NCBI GenBank assembly: GCA_025504975.1
Contig: JANUWI010000024.1
Span: 47,165 to 111,164 of the forward strand
Length of the DNA stretch: 64,000 nt
Reading direction: 5' to 3'
Source of the DNA: Plenodomus lindquistii
Taxonomy: Eukaryota > Ascomycota > Dothideomycetes > Pleosporales > Leptosphaeriaceae
Shown here: positions 1 through 11,600 of the stretch, in pieces
Layout of the letters: every line of letters starts with the position of its first letter
How positions within the stretch are numbered: position 1 is the stretch's first letter
Position numbers and translations under genes: made by a program
Notes under the pieces: model-generated
Databases searched by the model: none
What the model was told of the DNA's origin: nothing
The model's input: the letters and a program-made list of their open reading frames with translations, nothing else

Positions 1-258
1 GATAATGCTAATATCGATCCTATTAATATAGAAAATAAGATCCGTAATTTAATTTCCTTAAATGAATATAAGTTAACAACTATGATTAGCAAATTACCAT
101 TCAAATCTTACTTGGTAAGAGAAAGGTTTTATCGCTGAATTAGCGATTTAAATATATCAGCAAAAAAACCAGGTAAAGTTCAATTAATTACTTTATTGAA
201 TTACCTGCAAAGAAACTCAACCTCTAACCCTAATATTGTAAACAACATTATAAATTAA
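1..258 (+). CDS. 3' end of an intron-encoded ORF in the last cox2 intron (truncated by window edge)
   Basis: The frame is open from base 1 and ends at TAA 256-258, giving about 85 residues with one TGA read as Trp. It lies directly upstream of the last cox2 exon, so it belongs to a cox2 intron. The visible part is basic and Leu/Asn-rich, with the segment KKPGKVQLITLLNYLQ. No LAGLIDADG or GIY motif is visible, but those would lie outside the window. The family is therefore undetermined; an endonuclease or maturase C-terminus is the likely guess. Confidence 0.5.
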
Positions 259-360
259 CATGCTGTGAATAAAAGGGTTTAAATCGTAAAAATATACTGA
301 CGCTATCTTTAATGGTAATAGTATTATTCAATTACATTGAATAAATGTAGAAATAACCCT

Positions 361-459
361 CAATGTTCAGAAATTTGTGGTATCTTACACAGTTCTATGC
401 CTATCGTTGTAGAATCTGTATCTCTAGAGAAATTCTTATCTAGATTACAGGAACAATAG
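361..459 (+). CDS. cox2: cytochrome c oxidase subunit 2, last exon (partial gene)
   Basis: The exon encodes QCSEICGILHSSMPIVVES followed by VSLEKFLSRLQEQ and ends with TAG 457-459. This is the C-terminal Cu(A) region of COX2: the Cys-x3-Cys pair (C, then C four residues on) and the following His and Met are the copper ligands of the intermembrane-space domain that takes electrons from cytochrome c. Only this exon lies in the window; the upstream part is cut off by an intron and the window edge. The exon start is approximate (355-361), because the usual Gly before Gln is not obvious. Confidence 0.85.
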   Translation, partial: QCSEICGILHSSMPIVVESVSLEKFLSRLQEQ

Positions 460-939
460 TAGGATAAAACCTATGTAATAACTCAAGATAAAATTTATGT
501 AATATCTAAATATAAATTTTATTAAAATAATTGTTTTGTACAATTAACATGTTACTGAAAAGTAATTACTTTACATAATAGTATAACATATCCCAGTAAA
601 TAATGGATATTTACTGGAAAATTGCACTGTATATTTACATTCACACAGCAATTAGGGGAGAAGAGTAAATCACTTTACTAAAGCCCAACAAAAAAAAAAT
701 AACAAAAAAGTGTAGAAAAACGTCATAAGGGTACTAGCCCCATTGTTATAACATAAAAGGCGAAAGGTTTGGTGTTAAGATATAATATTAAATAGTAATG
801 TATTAGGTAGGTATACCTAATGCACAAATAATGATGATTAGTTTAACCGGGTAAAACAGGATAGTTTTATTATCCCAATCTAAGTTCAAGCCCTATATCA
901 TTATTTTGGAATACACATATTAACTTTTTTTTTTTTACA
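460..939 (+). other. cox2-nad4L spacer
   Basis: No ORF or tRNA is visible. The spacer is AT-rich with an A9 run near 691, and holds one copy of the conserved hairpin element (549-690) described separately. Confidence 0.7.
549..690 (+). repeat. conserved intergenic hairpin element, copy A
   Basis: The order of motifs is: ATAGTATAACA; a perfect hairpin CCAGTAAATA/TATTTACTGG; GAAAATTGCAC; GGGGAGAAGAGTAAA; then CTTTACTAAAGCCC. The same order of motifs recurs at 13,026-13,183 (+), three times at 38,286-38,690 (-) and partly at 49,533-49,650 (+). In each case it lies in a spacer, in the sense orientation of the next gene downstream. It could be an RNA processing or promoter element, or a mobile hairpin. 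Confidence 0.65.
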
Positions 940-2623
940 ATGAATTTATCACTAATATTATTTACAATAGGAATTTTGGGTTTTGTTTTAAATAGGAAAA
1001 ACATTATATTAATGCTTATTTCTATAGAAATAATGCTATTAGCTATTACATTCCTAGTATTGGTTAGTTCACTTAGCTTCGATGATATCTTAGGTCAAAC
1101 TTTTGCTATATATATAATTGCCTTAGCCGGAGCAGAGTCTGCGATTGGTTTAGGTATTTTAGTAGCTTTTTATAGATTCGTCTTTTTCAAATCAAGCCAT
1201 CTATCCTTTAACTCTAATAATCATTCTATTAAACCCGTAAATATCATTCCACTTGGAATAAGAAATTATTCTACAAATACTCACTCTAAACCTTTATTAG
1301 ATCCTTGATTTATAACTGGTATTTTTGATGCTGAAAGTTCTTTTGTAGTTACTATATTAAAAAACCCTAGATACAAAACAGGGTGAAATGTTCAAGCAAG
1401 AACTCAAATAAAAATGCATGAAAGAGATAGAGACTTAATTCTAAAAATCCAAGAGTATTTTGGAGGTATAGGATACGTATCAAATCCCAACAAAAATTCC
1501 ACAGTTGAATTTAGAGTTAGTACTATGCAGGATATTACTAACAAGATTATACCGCATTTTACTGACTACCCATTATTAACTAAAAAATCTTTTGACTACG
1601 TATTTTTTAAAAAAATTGTAAAATTAATGTCAGAAAAAGAGCACAGTAATTTACAAGGAATACAAACCATAGTTAATTATAAGTCATCTATGAATTGAGG
1701 TTTATCCAATGATCTAAAAGAAGCTTTTCCTGATACTGTTCCAGTAAAAAAAGAAGATATAGTAAGCCATTATAATATTCTTGTGTCTGCTAAAGAATGA
1801 ATGGCTGGGTTTTCAACAGGAGAATCTAACTTCTTTATTACAGTTCAAAAATCTAGAACTAAAAGCGGTATAGCTACTTCATTACGTTTTTCTATAGCTC
1901 AAGATTCAAGAGATATATCTTTATTGGAAAGTTTCGTAGATTTTTTTGGATGTGGGTATGTAGCTAAGTACAAAAATCGTTTGGTTTGTGAATTTATAGT
2001 TACAAAAATAGATGATATAGTAAATAATATTATTCCTTTCTTTGAAAAACATAAAATAATAGGATCAAAATACTCAAACTTCTTGGATTTTAAGAGTGCT
2101 GCTTTAATTATTAAAAATAAGGACCATTTAGAAAAAGATGGAATAGGTATGAATAAAATTTTATTGTTAAAGAAAAATATTACGGATATGAACAAGAGTA
2201 AAAATAATCATGGACACGATTAGGGCTTTGAAAAGAAAAATGGATCAGAAAAGGTGGAGTGAACCTTCATCTAGTCTTTATCTAGGCAAAACCTTCAAAC
2301 TGCGGGAACATCTTAAAGACAAATCTACCAAGTTAATATAGTAATGTAATTAATGGAACAGGTAATGACTCGTTGTACGGTAAAAACGATTTGTATGAAG
2401 AAATGAAATAGATAATCTGCAGCCAAACACCAATATTATAATGCTGGTGCACAGTTCATCGACTAAATGTAGGTTGGTTTATAATTGTTATATAATTATT
2501 TGCTTAAAATATAGTCAGGCATAATAGAGAGATTATGGTAATATCCCAGCCTTCCTAAGGGAATAGTATTCCTACGGAAAAGGGAGAAAACGAAGAGGAA
2601 GTATTAGTATCGAATTTAAATAA
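940..2623 (+). CDS. nad4L: NADH dehydrogenase subunit 4L, two exons
   Basis: Exons are 940-1178 and 2593-2623. Joining them gives 270 nt, 89 aa, the normal length for this subunit of the complex I membrane arm. The start MNLSLILFTIGILGFVLNRK and the segment AGAESAIGLGILVAFYR are typical, with three membrane segments and the conserved Glu in the second and third. The exon junction restores FYRLRGSISIEFK. The stop TAA (2621-2623) overlaps the nad5 ATG (2623-2625), the classic fungal nad4L/nad5 overlap, so both are likely translated from one transcript. Confidence 0.93.
1179..2223 (+). CDS. LAGLIDADG homing endonuclease in nad4L-i1
   Basis: The reading frame continues without a stop from nad4L exon 1 (TGA as Trp) to TAG 2221-2223, about 347 codons of intron sequence. 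Two LAGLIDADG_1-type domains are visible. The first begins WFITGIFDAESSFVV, where the usual Gly-Glu-Gly is Ala-Glu-Ser. The second begins EWMAGFSTGESNFFI. Each is followed by the usual strand-helix pattern, including YPLLTKKSFDYVFFKK and IGSKYSNFLDFK. In this family the two motifs pack together and supply the Mg-binding acids; here they are D/E in the first and E in the second, so activity is uncertain. Such proteins cut the intronless allele and some act as maturases. Confidence 0.85.
1179..2592 (+). mobile_element. group I intron nad4L-i1
   Basis: The HEG comes first and the catalytic core follows (about 2,224-2,592). Core landmarks are AGGTAATGACTCG, ATAATCTGCAGCCAA, GTTCATCGACTAAATG and AAATATAGTC. 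The same core type occurs in nad1-i1 and the rnl intron. The exon ends in T and the intron in G. Confidence 0.85.
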
Positions 2624-5600
2624 TGTATCTAGCTATAATTATCTTACCACTATTAGGATCAATAGCTTCTGGTTTTTTTGGTAGAAAAATCGGAATATCA
2701 GGAGCACAAATAATTACATGTACAGCAGTTGTAACTACAACTATATTAGCTGTTTTAGCGTTCTTTGAAGTTGGATTAAATAACATACCTGTTTATATGG
2801 AGGTATTCAGGTGAATTGATTCTGAATCATTAAATGTATCCTGAGCATTTTATTATGATTCATTGACAGTATCTATGCTTATACCTGTTTTAATCGTAGC
2901 TTCTTTAGTACATATATACTCAATAGGTTATATGAGCACGGACCCTCGGGGGCGCGTAAGGGGAAAACGCGTCTATGGGGGTAAACTATCAAATTCCGGG
3001 AAACTCCTAAAGCTTAAGATACCAAGCAATCGTTGAAAAACTATATGTGGCTGAACTAATTACTCAGGTATGGTAACAAGTCTTAAGATGAGTGAAAACA
3101 AAATGGATCATCGCGGATCTAAGTCAGCAATATTCAAAAATATTGTTGTAAAAGAGCAACGAGTAGACGGCAGTTGATTTATTAAACCACATTTAATAAA
3201 TTTAAGGTGTACTCTACAGGGTTCTGAAAAGAATAGAGATATAAACCTCGGTTTCAACATGCAACAAGGTTGAAACTCCTGTATCAAAAACCCATCTAAA
3301 CAATTCGGTTTAAAAAATTTTTCTACATCTAGTTCTACCATTGTAAATCCTGGAGTCTGATCTGGTCTAATAGATGGTGAAGGTTCGTTTACTATAATAG
3401 TAGACAAAAATAAAGTTCGCTCTTTAGGTTGACGTGTTCAATTAAAATTTCAAATAGGTTTACACACGAAAGATCTTAACTTATTATGTCTATTACAACA
3501 ACATTTAGGGGGTATTGGTTCTATTCATTTAGCTTCAAACCGAGATATAGTTAATTATTCAATAGATTCAATTAAAGATTTAAATAACCTTATTACTCAT
3601 TTAGAGGAATATACGTTATTGACTCAAAAAGCCTCAGATTTTTTATTATTTAAAAAAGCGGTAAAACTTGTTAATGATAAAGCTCATCTTACGGTTGAAG
3701 GTCTAAAAAAAATAGTGAATATAAAAGCATCAATGAATTTAGGTTTATCTGACACATTAAAATCAGAGTTTGCTGGATATATTCCAGTGGATAGACCTGT
3801 TATAAATTATTATAATATAATTTTAAACCCTCATTGAATTTCAGGATTTATAAGCGCTGAGGGAAATTTTGATGTTCGTATACCATCCACCCATAGTAAA
3901 CTAGGTTATCGAGTACAATTGAGATTTAGAATAACTCAACACAGTAGAGATTTTGTATTAATGCAGAAAATAGTTGAGTACTTAGGGTCAGGGAAAATAT
4001 ATAAATATGCTGGTAAATCCGCAGTTAGTTTATCAATAGTTGATTTTAAGGATATTACGAATATAATCATTCCATTTTTAAATAAAAATCCTGTAATAGG
4101 TATAAAACTATATGATTATCTTGATTGATGTAAAATTCATAGCTTAATAGTTAATCGTTCTCATCTTACGGTTGAAGGTATAAATTCTATTAGAAAGATA
4201 AAATCTGGTATGAACACAGGTAGAAATTGGCAAGATATTTAACCATTGTTAATAAACACTTTATAAATCAATTGCAAGATAAATTTGATTTTTATGCATA
4301 TCCAAAGATTCTTTAGTTATTTAAGCTTATTTACTTTCATGATGCTTATATTAGTTGCAGCAAACAATTTTTTAGTAATGTTTGTAGGTCTATTCTTGGC
4401 CGTTTATGTATTTAAGTACATATATTACTATTCCACTGTATGCTGGAAAGTATTAGCCTTTTGGCTTATAACAATCAGCAGGAAACCAAAGGACTATAGG
4501 TCTTAGTAGTATCCTCAGAGACTAAATGTGGAATACCCTACTACATCTATGAAAATAGGATATAGGGGTAAAGATATAGTCCAAGGTTTTGTTATAAAAT
4601 TCTTGCAGAATCATGTATTTTATTTGGTTAGTATTTACACTTTTTACTCATACTATGGTTTTTATTCATACTATATTTCTTATATATACTCTATCACTTA
4701 TCCTTTATTTGTATTTAAAAGATTTTACAGTAATATCTCTAAAACTAGTAAAATTTCCAAACAGTACAAAAAAGAGTATGAGCTAACACAAGAGCAAAAG
4801 GAATCACTTATAGGTATAATGTTAGCAGATGGCTTTTTGGAAAAAGGTAAACCTACTTATAATACAAGACTTAGAATAGATCATACTTACCCTGAACAAA
4901 AGGCATATGTATTTAGTTTATACACTTTATTTGGACAGTTAATATACATGGAACCTGTAATAACTGTAAGGAAAGCTGACCCTAGAACAGGTAATATATA
5001 TAAATCCATATATGTTAGAACATTAAGGTTTCCTTGCTTAAATGAATACCATTCTTTATTTTATAAAGATCAAAAAAAAGTTATTCCTTTAAATATACAA
5101 GACTTATTAACACCCAGAGGGTTAGCTCACTTAATTATGGGAGATGGGTTTATCTATAATGGCATAATCATGTTATGTACAGAAAGTTTCACTAAAGAGG
5201 AACAAGAACTTCTAATAAATGCATTACATGAAAACTTGGGGATCCAAGCTACTTTGAATAGACGTATTAGTAGTACTGGTATTCAAAGTTATAGAATAAG
5301 AATAAGTAAACAAAGTATGGATAAATTAATAGTATTGGTAAAACCGTATTTTATACCTGAAATGGTATATAAATTAGGGATATAACCAATTAAATCCTTA
5401 ATACAAAAGATTCGCTATAAACGAGTTTGTAACATAAATCCAGTGAGAAGGTGTAGGGGTTTGTTCGTATCTTTTAGTATGTTTCTGACATTCTAGAATA
5501 CCAGCAAATCAAAGTGCTCTTTCAGCATTTTTAACTAATAGGGTTGGTGATTGCTTTTTAACTATAGGTATGTTTGCTATATTATTAGGGTTTGGTAATT

Positions 5601-8600
5601 TAGATTATGCTACAGTATTCTCATTAGCTCCTTACATGAATGAAAATCTTGTAACAATTGTAGGTATATGTTTAGTTATTGGAGCTATGGCTAAAAGTTC
5701 TCAAGTTGGTCTTCACGTCTGATTGCCTATGGCGATTTATAATGTTAGTCGCAAATGGTCAGTGAACAGTTACTGCTTAAACCAGTAATGGTAAGGTTCG
5801 ATCATAGCAGCATACTGAAAATATAGCAAAGATTGAACTTAATATATTTATTCTGGTATGTGTAAATTCCCTATAGAGTTATAAATAAATGTTAAAATAC
5901 ATTTTACTTAAACTAACCATAAGTAGGACCTCCCCCCCCTTGTATATATATTATACCTTATTCCTTTTTAGAATATTTATCTATATATAAATACTTATGC
6001 ACAGAAAACTCGCAAGAGATTTCTGAAAAACCCGGTAATTTTACATTATGAGAATCTATCTGTCTTTTTAGTCCTACATGTAGGGATAATTTACCTACAG
6101 GGTCTGGTTCTTCTAATGCTAAGTCTGATCAATTTGATGAGTTTAGAGAAGAAAAACGTGAAATCATTGAGGCGATTAGGGCTCACAATGATACACTTAA
6201 GTCTATAGAGTTGGCCGTTAAATTAGATAAAAGGTTACCGGATGCAGCTAGAAAAGACAATGCACATATTCTAGAGCTCAAAAAAGAGTATGATAGCTTT
6301 TTTGAGCCGGACAGCGGTAATGATACCATTAAAGATAGTTTACTCGGTATTAAAGAGTATGTTATAGGTGAAAGAAAAATATTAAAATCTGATCTTTCAC
6401 AAGTGGATGCTAATATAAAAAAATTAGAGTCTGAATCAAATAAAGAGGATGAGTCTAATAACACATCTAAACGTCCTATTTCTGAAGTTGACACTGATAC
6501 CCAACTACCATCTAAAAAAAGTAATCATAATGATAATAGTAGTAATAGATCGGATTCCTCTGAAAGTGATAAAGATACTTCTCAGAGTGATACTGATCCC
6601 TCTCAAAGTAATTCCTCTTCTTTTCTAAGTGATATATCTGATTTATTTTAGAGACGTATAATTCTCCTTAGTAAACTTAATATTATACCCGTTTCGTAAA
6701 GTGAATATACTAGGATTATATTTTTAAAAGGTCTTATTAGAAATGATAGTTTGGACAAATAGAATTATAGATTTACTTTTGATGGTTATTTATGCCTCTA
6801 CGTTTTTTTTTGCATAATATATTAGTTAAGCGTATACCAATTTAGCTATTTCTTAAAGTGGTTTCTGCATATTTATTTAGATTTTTCCATAAAAGGAATC
6901 CAAATAATAAAGTAATCCTTATCAGAATATATTTGCACCTCGTTAAATAGGGGGGGTTAGTTTTTTTATCTTAGTCATATGGAAATTTCTGCTACTGAGG
7001 TGAAAACGGTCAAAAACGTTCCGTAGTCAAGACCGTCGGTATTTCAATATATCGCTACAGACTGGTTCACCACGGGGTGGCTGAAATGCTGCTGAATGTA
7101 CAGTCGAAGGCTCTATTTGTTTAAAAGGTGCGATCGGAATGGTGTTTAGCTTTTAATTACCATTGTGCACCGTGAGCCTTGGGAAGGTCCTACACCCGTT
7201 AGTGCACTAATTCACGCTGCCACTATGGTTAAATATAGCCGTTGATTAATGTGAGTTAATCAATTATGATATCACTGTTTGCTGGGATCACCTTACATCA
7301 AGTTTATTTATATTTTAAGTTTACCCTTAGATAAGATAAATAAGAAAATCTTGTGTTTTAGAAGAGGTTTTTCTAATCTAAAAGGGGTTAATCAGCAGGA
7401 AACTTCGTCGGATGACGAAGGATCCTCAGAGGCTACACGTGATATAACTTATGAATTTAATGAATATTCTAATTTAATACCTCAACATAAAAAAAAGTTA
7501 ACAAACAGTTTTTAGAATGATTCATAGGTTTCACAGAGGGAGATGGTTCTTTTATTGTATCTAAGGATAAAATCTATTTTGATATTACTCAAAGTATTTC
7601 GGATATACAAGTTCTTTATTATATAAAAAAAGAACTAGGATTTGGTAAAATTTTAATGAGAAACGAGGAAAATAGAAATGTAGGAGTTTTTTATGTTTCT
7701 TCAAAAGAAAATTTTGCTAGATTAATTCATATATTTAATGGTAATTTATGCACTCATTATAAAAAAGAACAATTTAAAGTATGATTAACTACATTTAACA
7801 AACAATATAATATGGAGATTCCCTTTAAAGATCAGTTAGTTAAACCTAGTTTACATTCAGGTTGAATATCTGGCTTTGTAGACGCAGAAGGTTGTTTTTA
7901 TGGTAGGGTTAAGAGTTGTTCTACATCCAAACTTAGAAGAGCTCCGCATTTAACATTTCAAGTTTCTCAAAAAGAATTTGATATAATTAAAACACTTCGT
8001 GATGTATTTTTAAATACTGATTCTTTAGATTTAAAAAATGTTAGCTATGATAAAAGTTGGGATGGTTGAAACTTTCATTGTTCATCTTTTACTAAACTTA
8101 AGGTTATCATAAATTACTTTTCTAGATACAAATTAAAAACCAAAAAATCTCTTTCATTTACTAAATGATGTAAAATACATGATATGGTATTAAATAAGAA
8201 ACATCTTACGTTAGAAGGACTAAATAAAATAGATCTTTTAACGAAAGACGTCAATAAATTTATAAGTTAAAGATATAGTCCGATCCATGTCTAAAGATAT
8301 GGCGCGCTATTCCTTATAGTTAAGGATAGCCAACACAAATGTACCGCAGGAGTTTATCTATTAATGCGTTCATCTCCTTTAATAGAATATAGTTCAACAG
8401 TACTAGTGGTATGTCTATGATTAGGTGCAATTACAACAGTATTTAGCTCTCTTATTGGTTTATTCCAACAAGATATTAAAAAAGTTATAGCTTATTCTAC
8501 TATGAGTCAATTGGCTCGAAAATATACTTCTCATTCAAGTATATTTAGGCATCAAACTATATGCGAGTCTACTTTTCTATGCTTTTCTAAAAAAATTTAT

Positions 8601-11600
8601 TTACAAATACTTATCCTAAATTATATAAGTATTTCACCACAAACGATAAAGGTTTGTCTAATGATAATGTATTAAATCCTTATTATCTTACAGGATTTAC
8701 AGATGCTGAAGGATGTTTTTTAATAAATATACAAAAAAGGTCGGACGTACTATTAGGTTATAGTGTTAGCCTATCTTTTAAAATAAAATTACACTCAAAA
8801 GATAAAAAATTGTTAGATAAAATATTTAACTTTTTTAATGTAGGTAAGATTTATATAAGAAAAGATGGGTATATTGAATATATTGTAAATTCAATTAAGG
8901 ATATAGAAGTTATTATTGAGCATTTTAACAATTATCCATTAATTACACAAAAATTTTCTGATTATAAAATATTTATTTTAGTATTTGAATATATAAAAAG
9001 TAAAAAACATTTGACAAAAAAAGGTTTTATAGAAATATTATCTTTAAAAGCAAGTTTAAATAATGGTTTAACAGAAGAATTAAAAATAGTTTTTCCAAAT
9101 ATAGTTCCTTCGTCAAGACCTCAAACTATTACACCTAAATTGGATACTATAGATCCACATTGAGTATCCGGTTTTGTAGATGGTGATGGATGTTTTTACA
9201 TATCGTTAACCAATAATTCTACAGGGGTAGGTCTAGTGTTTAAAATTACACAACATACTAGAGATACGGAGTTATTAAAAGAATTTGTTAATTATTTTAA
9301 CTGTGGGCGTTATAGTTTAAGTTCTCCAGAAGCTGGAGATTTTATTGTCACTAAATTTCACGATATTTATACTAAAATTATTCCTTTTTTTAATAAATAT
9401 CCTTTAAAAGGTTCTAAGTTCTTAGATTTTTATGATTTTAATCGTGCTGCAGAATTAATAATGAATAAAGCTTATCTTACTTCAGAAGGGTTTGAGTCCA
9501 TTAAACAAATTAAATCAGGTACAAATAAACAAAGAATTAACAAATCTATAATTACTAACGTACAAAAAAGAACTTATGTAACTACACAAAATTGTAACAG
9601 TATAATACCACAGGATTTTAATGAATGACTATCAGGATTAATAGATGGTGATGGTAAATTCTTTTTATCTAAAAAAGGTTATGCTAATTTTACCATTGTA
9701 ATGAAAAAGGAAGACACATTAGCACTTTATAGTTTAAAACATAAATTTGGGGGATCTATTAAAGAGATATCTTCAGGTTTAAAATATAAATTAGCACATA
9801 GACAAGGGTTAATTAAATTAGTTAACAGTGTTAATGGTTTAATTAGAAATCCTCCAAAGATGTTGCAATTAGATAAGGTTTGTAAACTATATGGTATAAA
9901 TTTTGAGACGTCTAACCCTTTAACTTTTTACAATGGATGGTTTAGTGGATTTATGGATGCCGATGGTTCGGTATATTATAATGAAAAATCAGATCAATTA
10001 ATTATTAGTGTAACGCAAAAAAACAAGTATTTATTAGATCCTTTATTAAAACTATATTCAGGTAGAATTGAAATTACTGATGGTAGACAAGCCTTTCAAT
10101 ACTCTATCTACAGAAAACAAGAAATTTTAAACATTATAGACAATTATTTAAAAAGATATCCTTTAATGTCTAATAAAAGGAAAAAGATTGATCTAATAAA
10201 AAAACTCTATGAGGCAAAACCAGGATCATTAGAAAAAATACAATTAATAGAAAAAATAAATTATAAATAAGTTATAATAATAGAAAAGTAGCATAAAAGC
10301 TATAGGTAAAAATACTATAGCCAATTCGCAGATAACCAAAGCTCGTGATTATTTATACAATAATCACTGTAACCTCAAGTTTCTTAATTCATCTACCATT
10401 ATAAGGTTACACCTGTACGTAATATGCGGGCTAATAAGATGAGAATTTGAGGTTATTAGTAAGTTAGTAGGAATCTCAGAGGCCATACGTTTGATACTAA
10501 TCTTTATTAAGTTAAAATTAATTAATTTAATAGCAAAACCTTTTATTCTTAAACAACAGAATTTTAAATTTAAAACCGTTTTTTCACCTCATCTAAATAA
10601 AAGTAACAGGAATAGTTTAATTTTTAGTAGGAATATGTCTACAAATATAAATACTTCAAGTTTAGACAGTAAAAATACAGATTCAGAAAATCTTGCATTT
10701 AGACAGTGATTAGCTGGAATAATAGATGGAGATGGCTACTTTTTATTATCTAAAAATGGCTATAATAGTTGTGAAATAACTATGGACACAAGAGATAAAA
10801 AAGTTCTATATTTAATCCAACATAAATACGGAGGATCTATAAAACAAATTTCAAATGCATACGCATTCAAATATAAATTAAGAAATAGAGCGGGTTTAAT
10901 TGAACTAATAAATGATGTAAACGGATTCATTCGAAACCCTACACGTTTATTACAAATGAATAAGCTTTGTGGAAAATTTAATATAGAATTAAAATATGCA
11001 AACAATCTTACTTTTAATGATGGGTGACTAGCGGGCTTTATCGATAGTGATGGTTCAATTTATTATAGTGAATCATCAGGTCAAGTTTTTATTGGTATAT
11101 CTCAGAAAAATAAATACTTATTGGAACCTTTAATTCATATCTATGGAGGAAGAGTGGATATTTCTAGTCCTAAAATAGAAGCATTTAAATATGTTGTATA
11201 TAGAAAAGCAGAATTATTTAATTTGATAGATAATTATTTTAGTAAATACCCTTTAAGAACAGAAAAAATGAAAAGAGTTAATTTAATAAAACAATTTTAT
11301 TTAGTTAGACTAAGTAAAAAAAATGACGATGTTGTAAAATTTAATGAATGAGTTAAATTTAAGGATAAATGAGAAAAATATCGAGATTAATAAAGAAATG
11401 GTCCAAGTTACGTCATATCATTTATGATAGTAATTTCGCAATTAGGTATGATGGTTATAGCTGTTGGTTTATCTTCTTATAATATAGCTTTATTTCACTT
11501 GGTTAATCATGCGTTCTATAAAGCACTTTTATTCTTAGGAGCTGGAGCAGTTATTCACGCTGTAGCTGATAACCAAGACTTCAGAAGATATGGTGGGTTA

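Larger units (their letters stand above)
8508..11438 (+). mobile_element. group I intron nad5-i5 with two HEG reading frames
   Basis: The intron is 2.9 kb, about twice the size of its neighbours. A core (AATTCGCAGATAACC, GGAATCTCAGAGGCCATACG) lies at about 10,320-10,490, between the two ORFs, and TGGTCCAAG lies near the 3' end. Exon junction AYSTMS|QLGMM. The size and the two related HEGs suggest a composite intron built by a second invasion. Confidence 0.75.
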
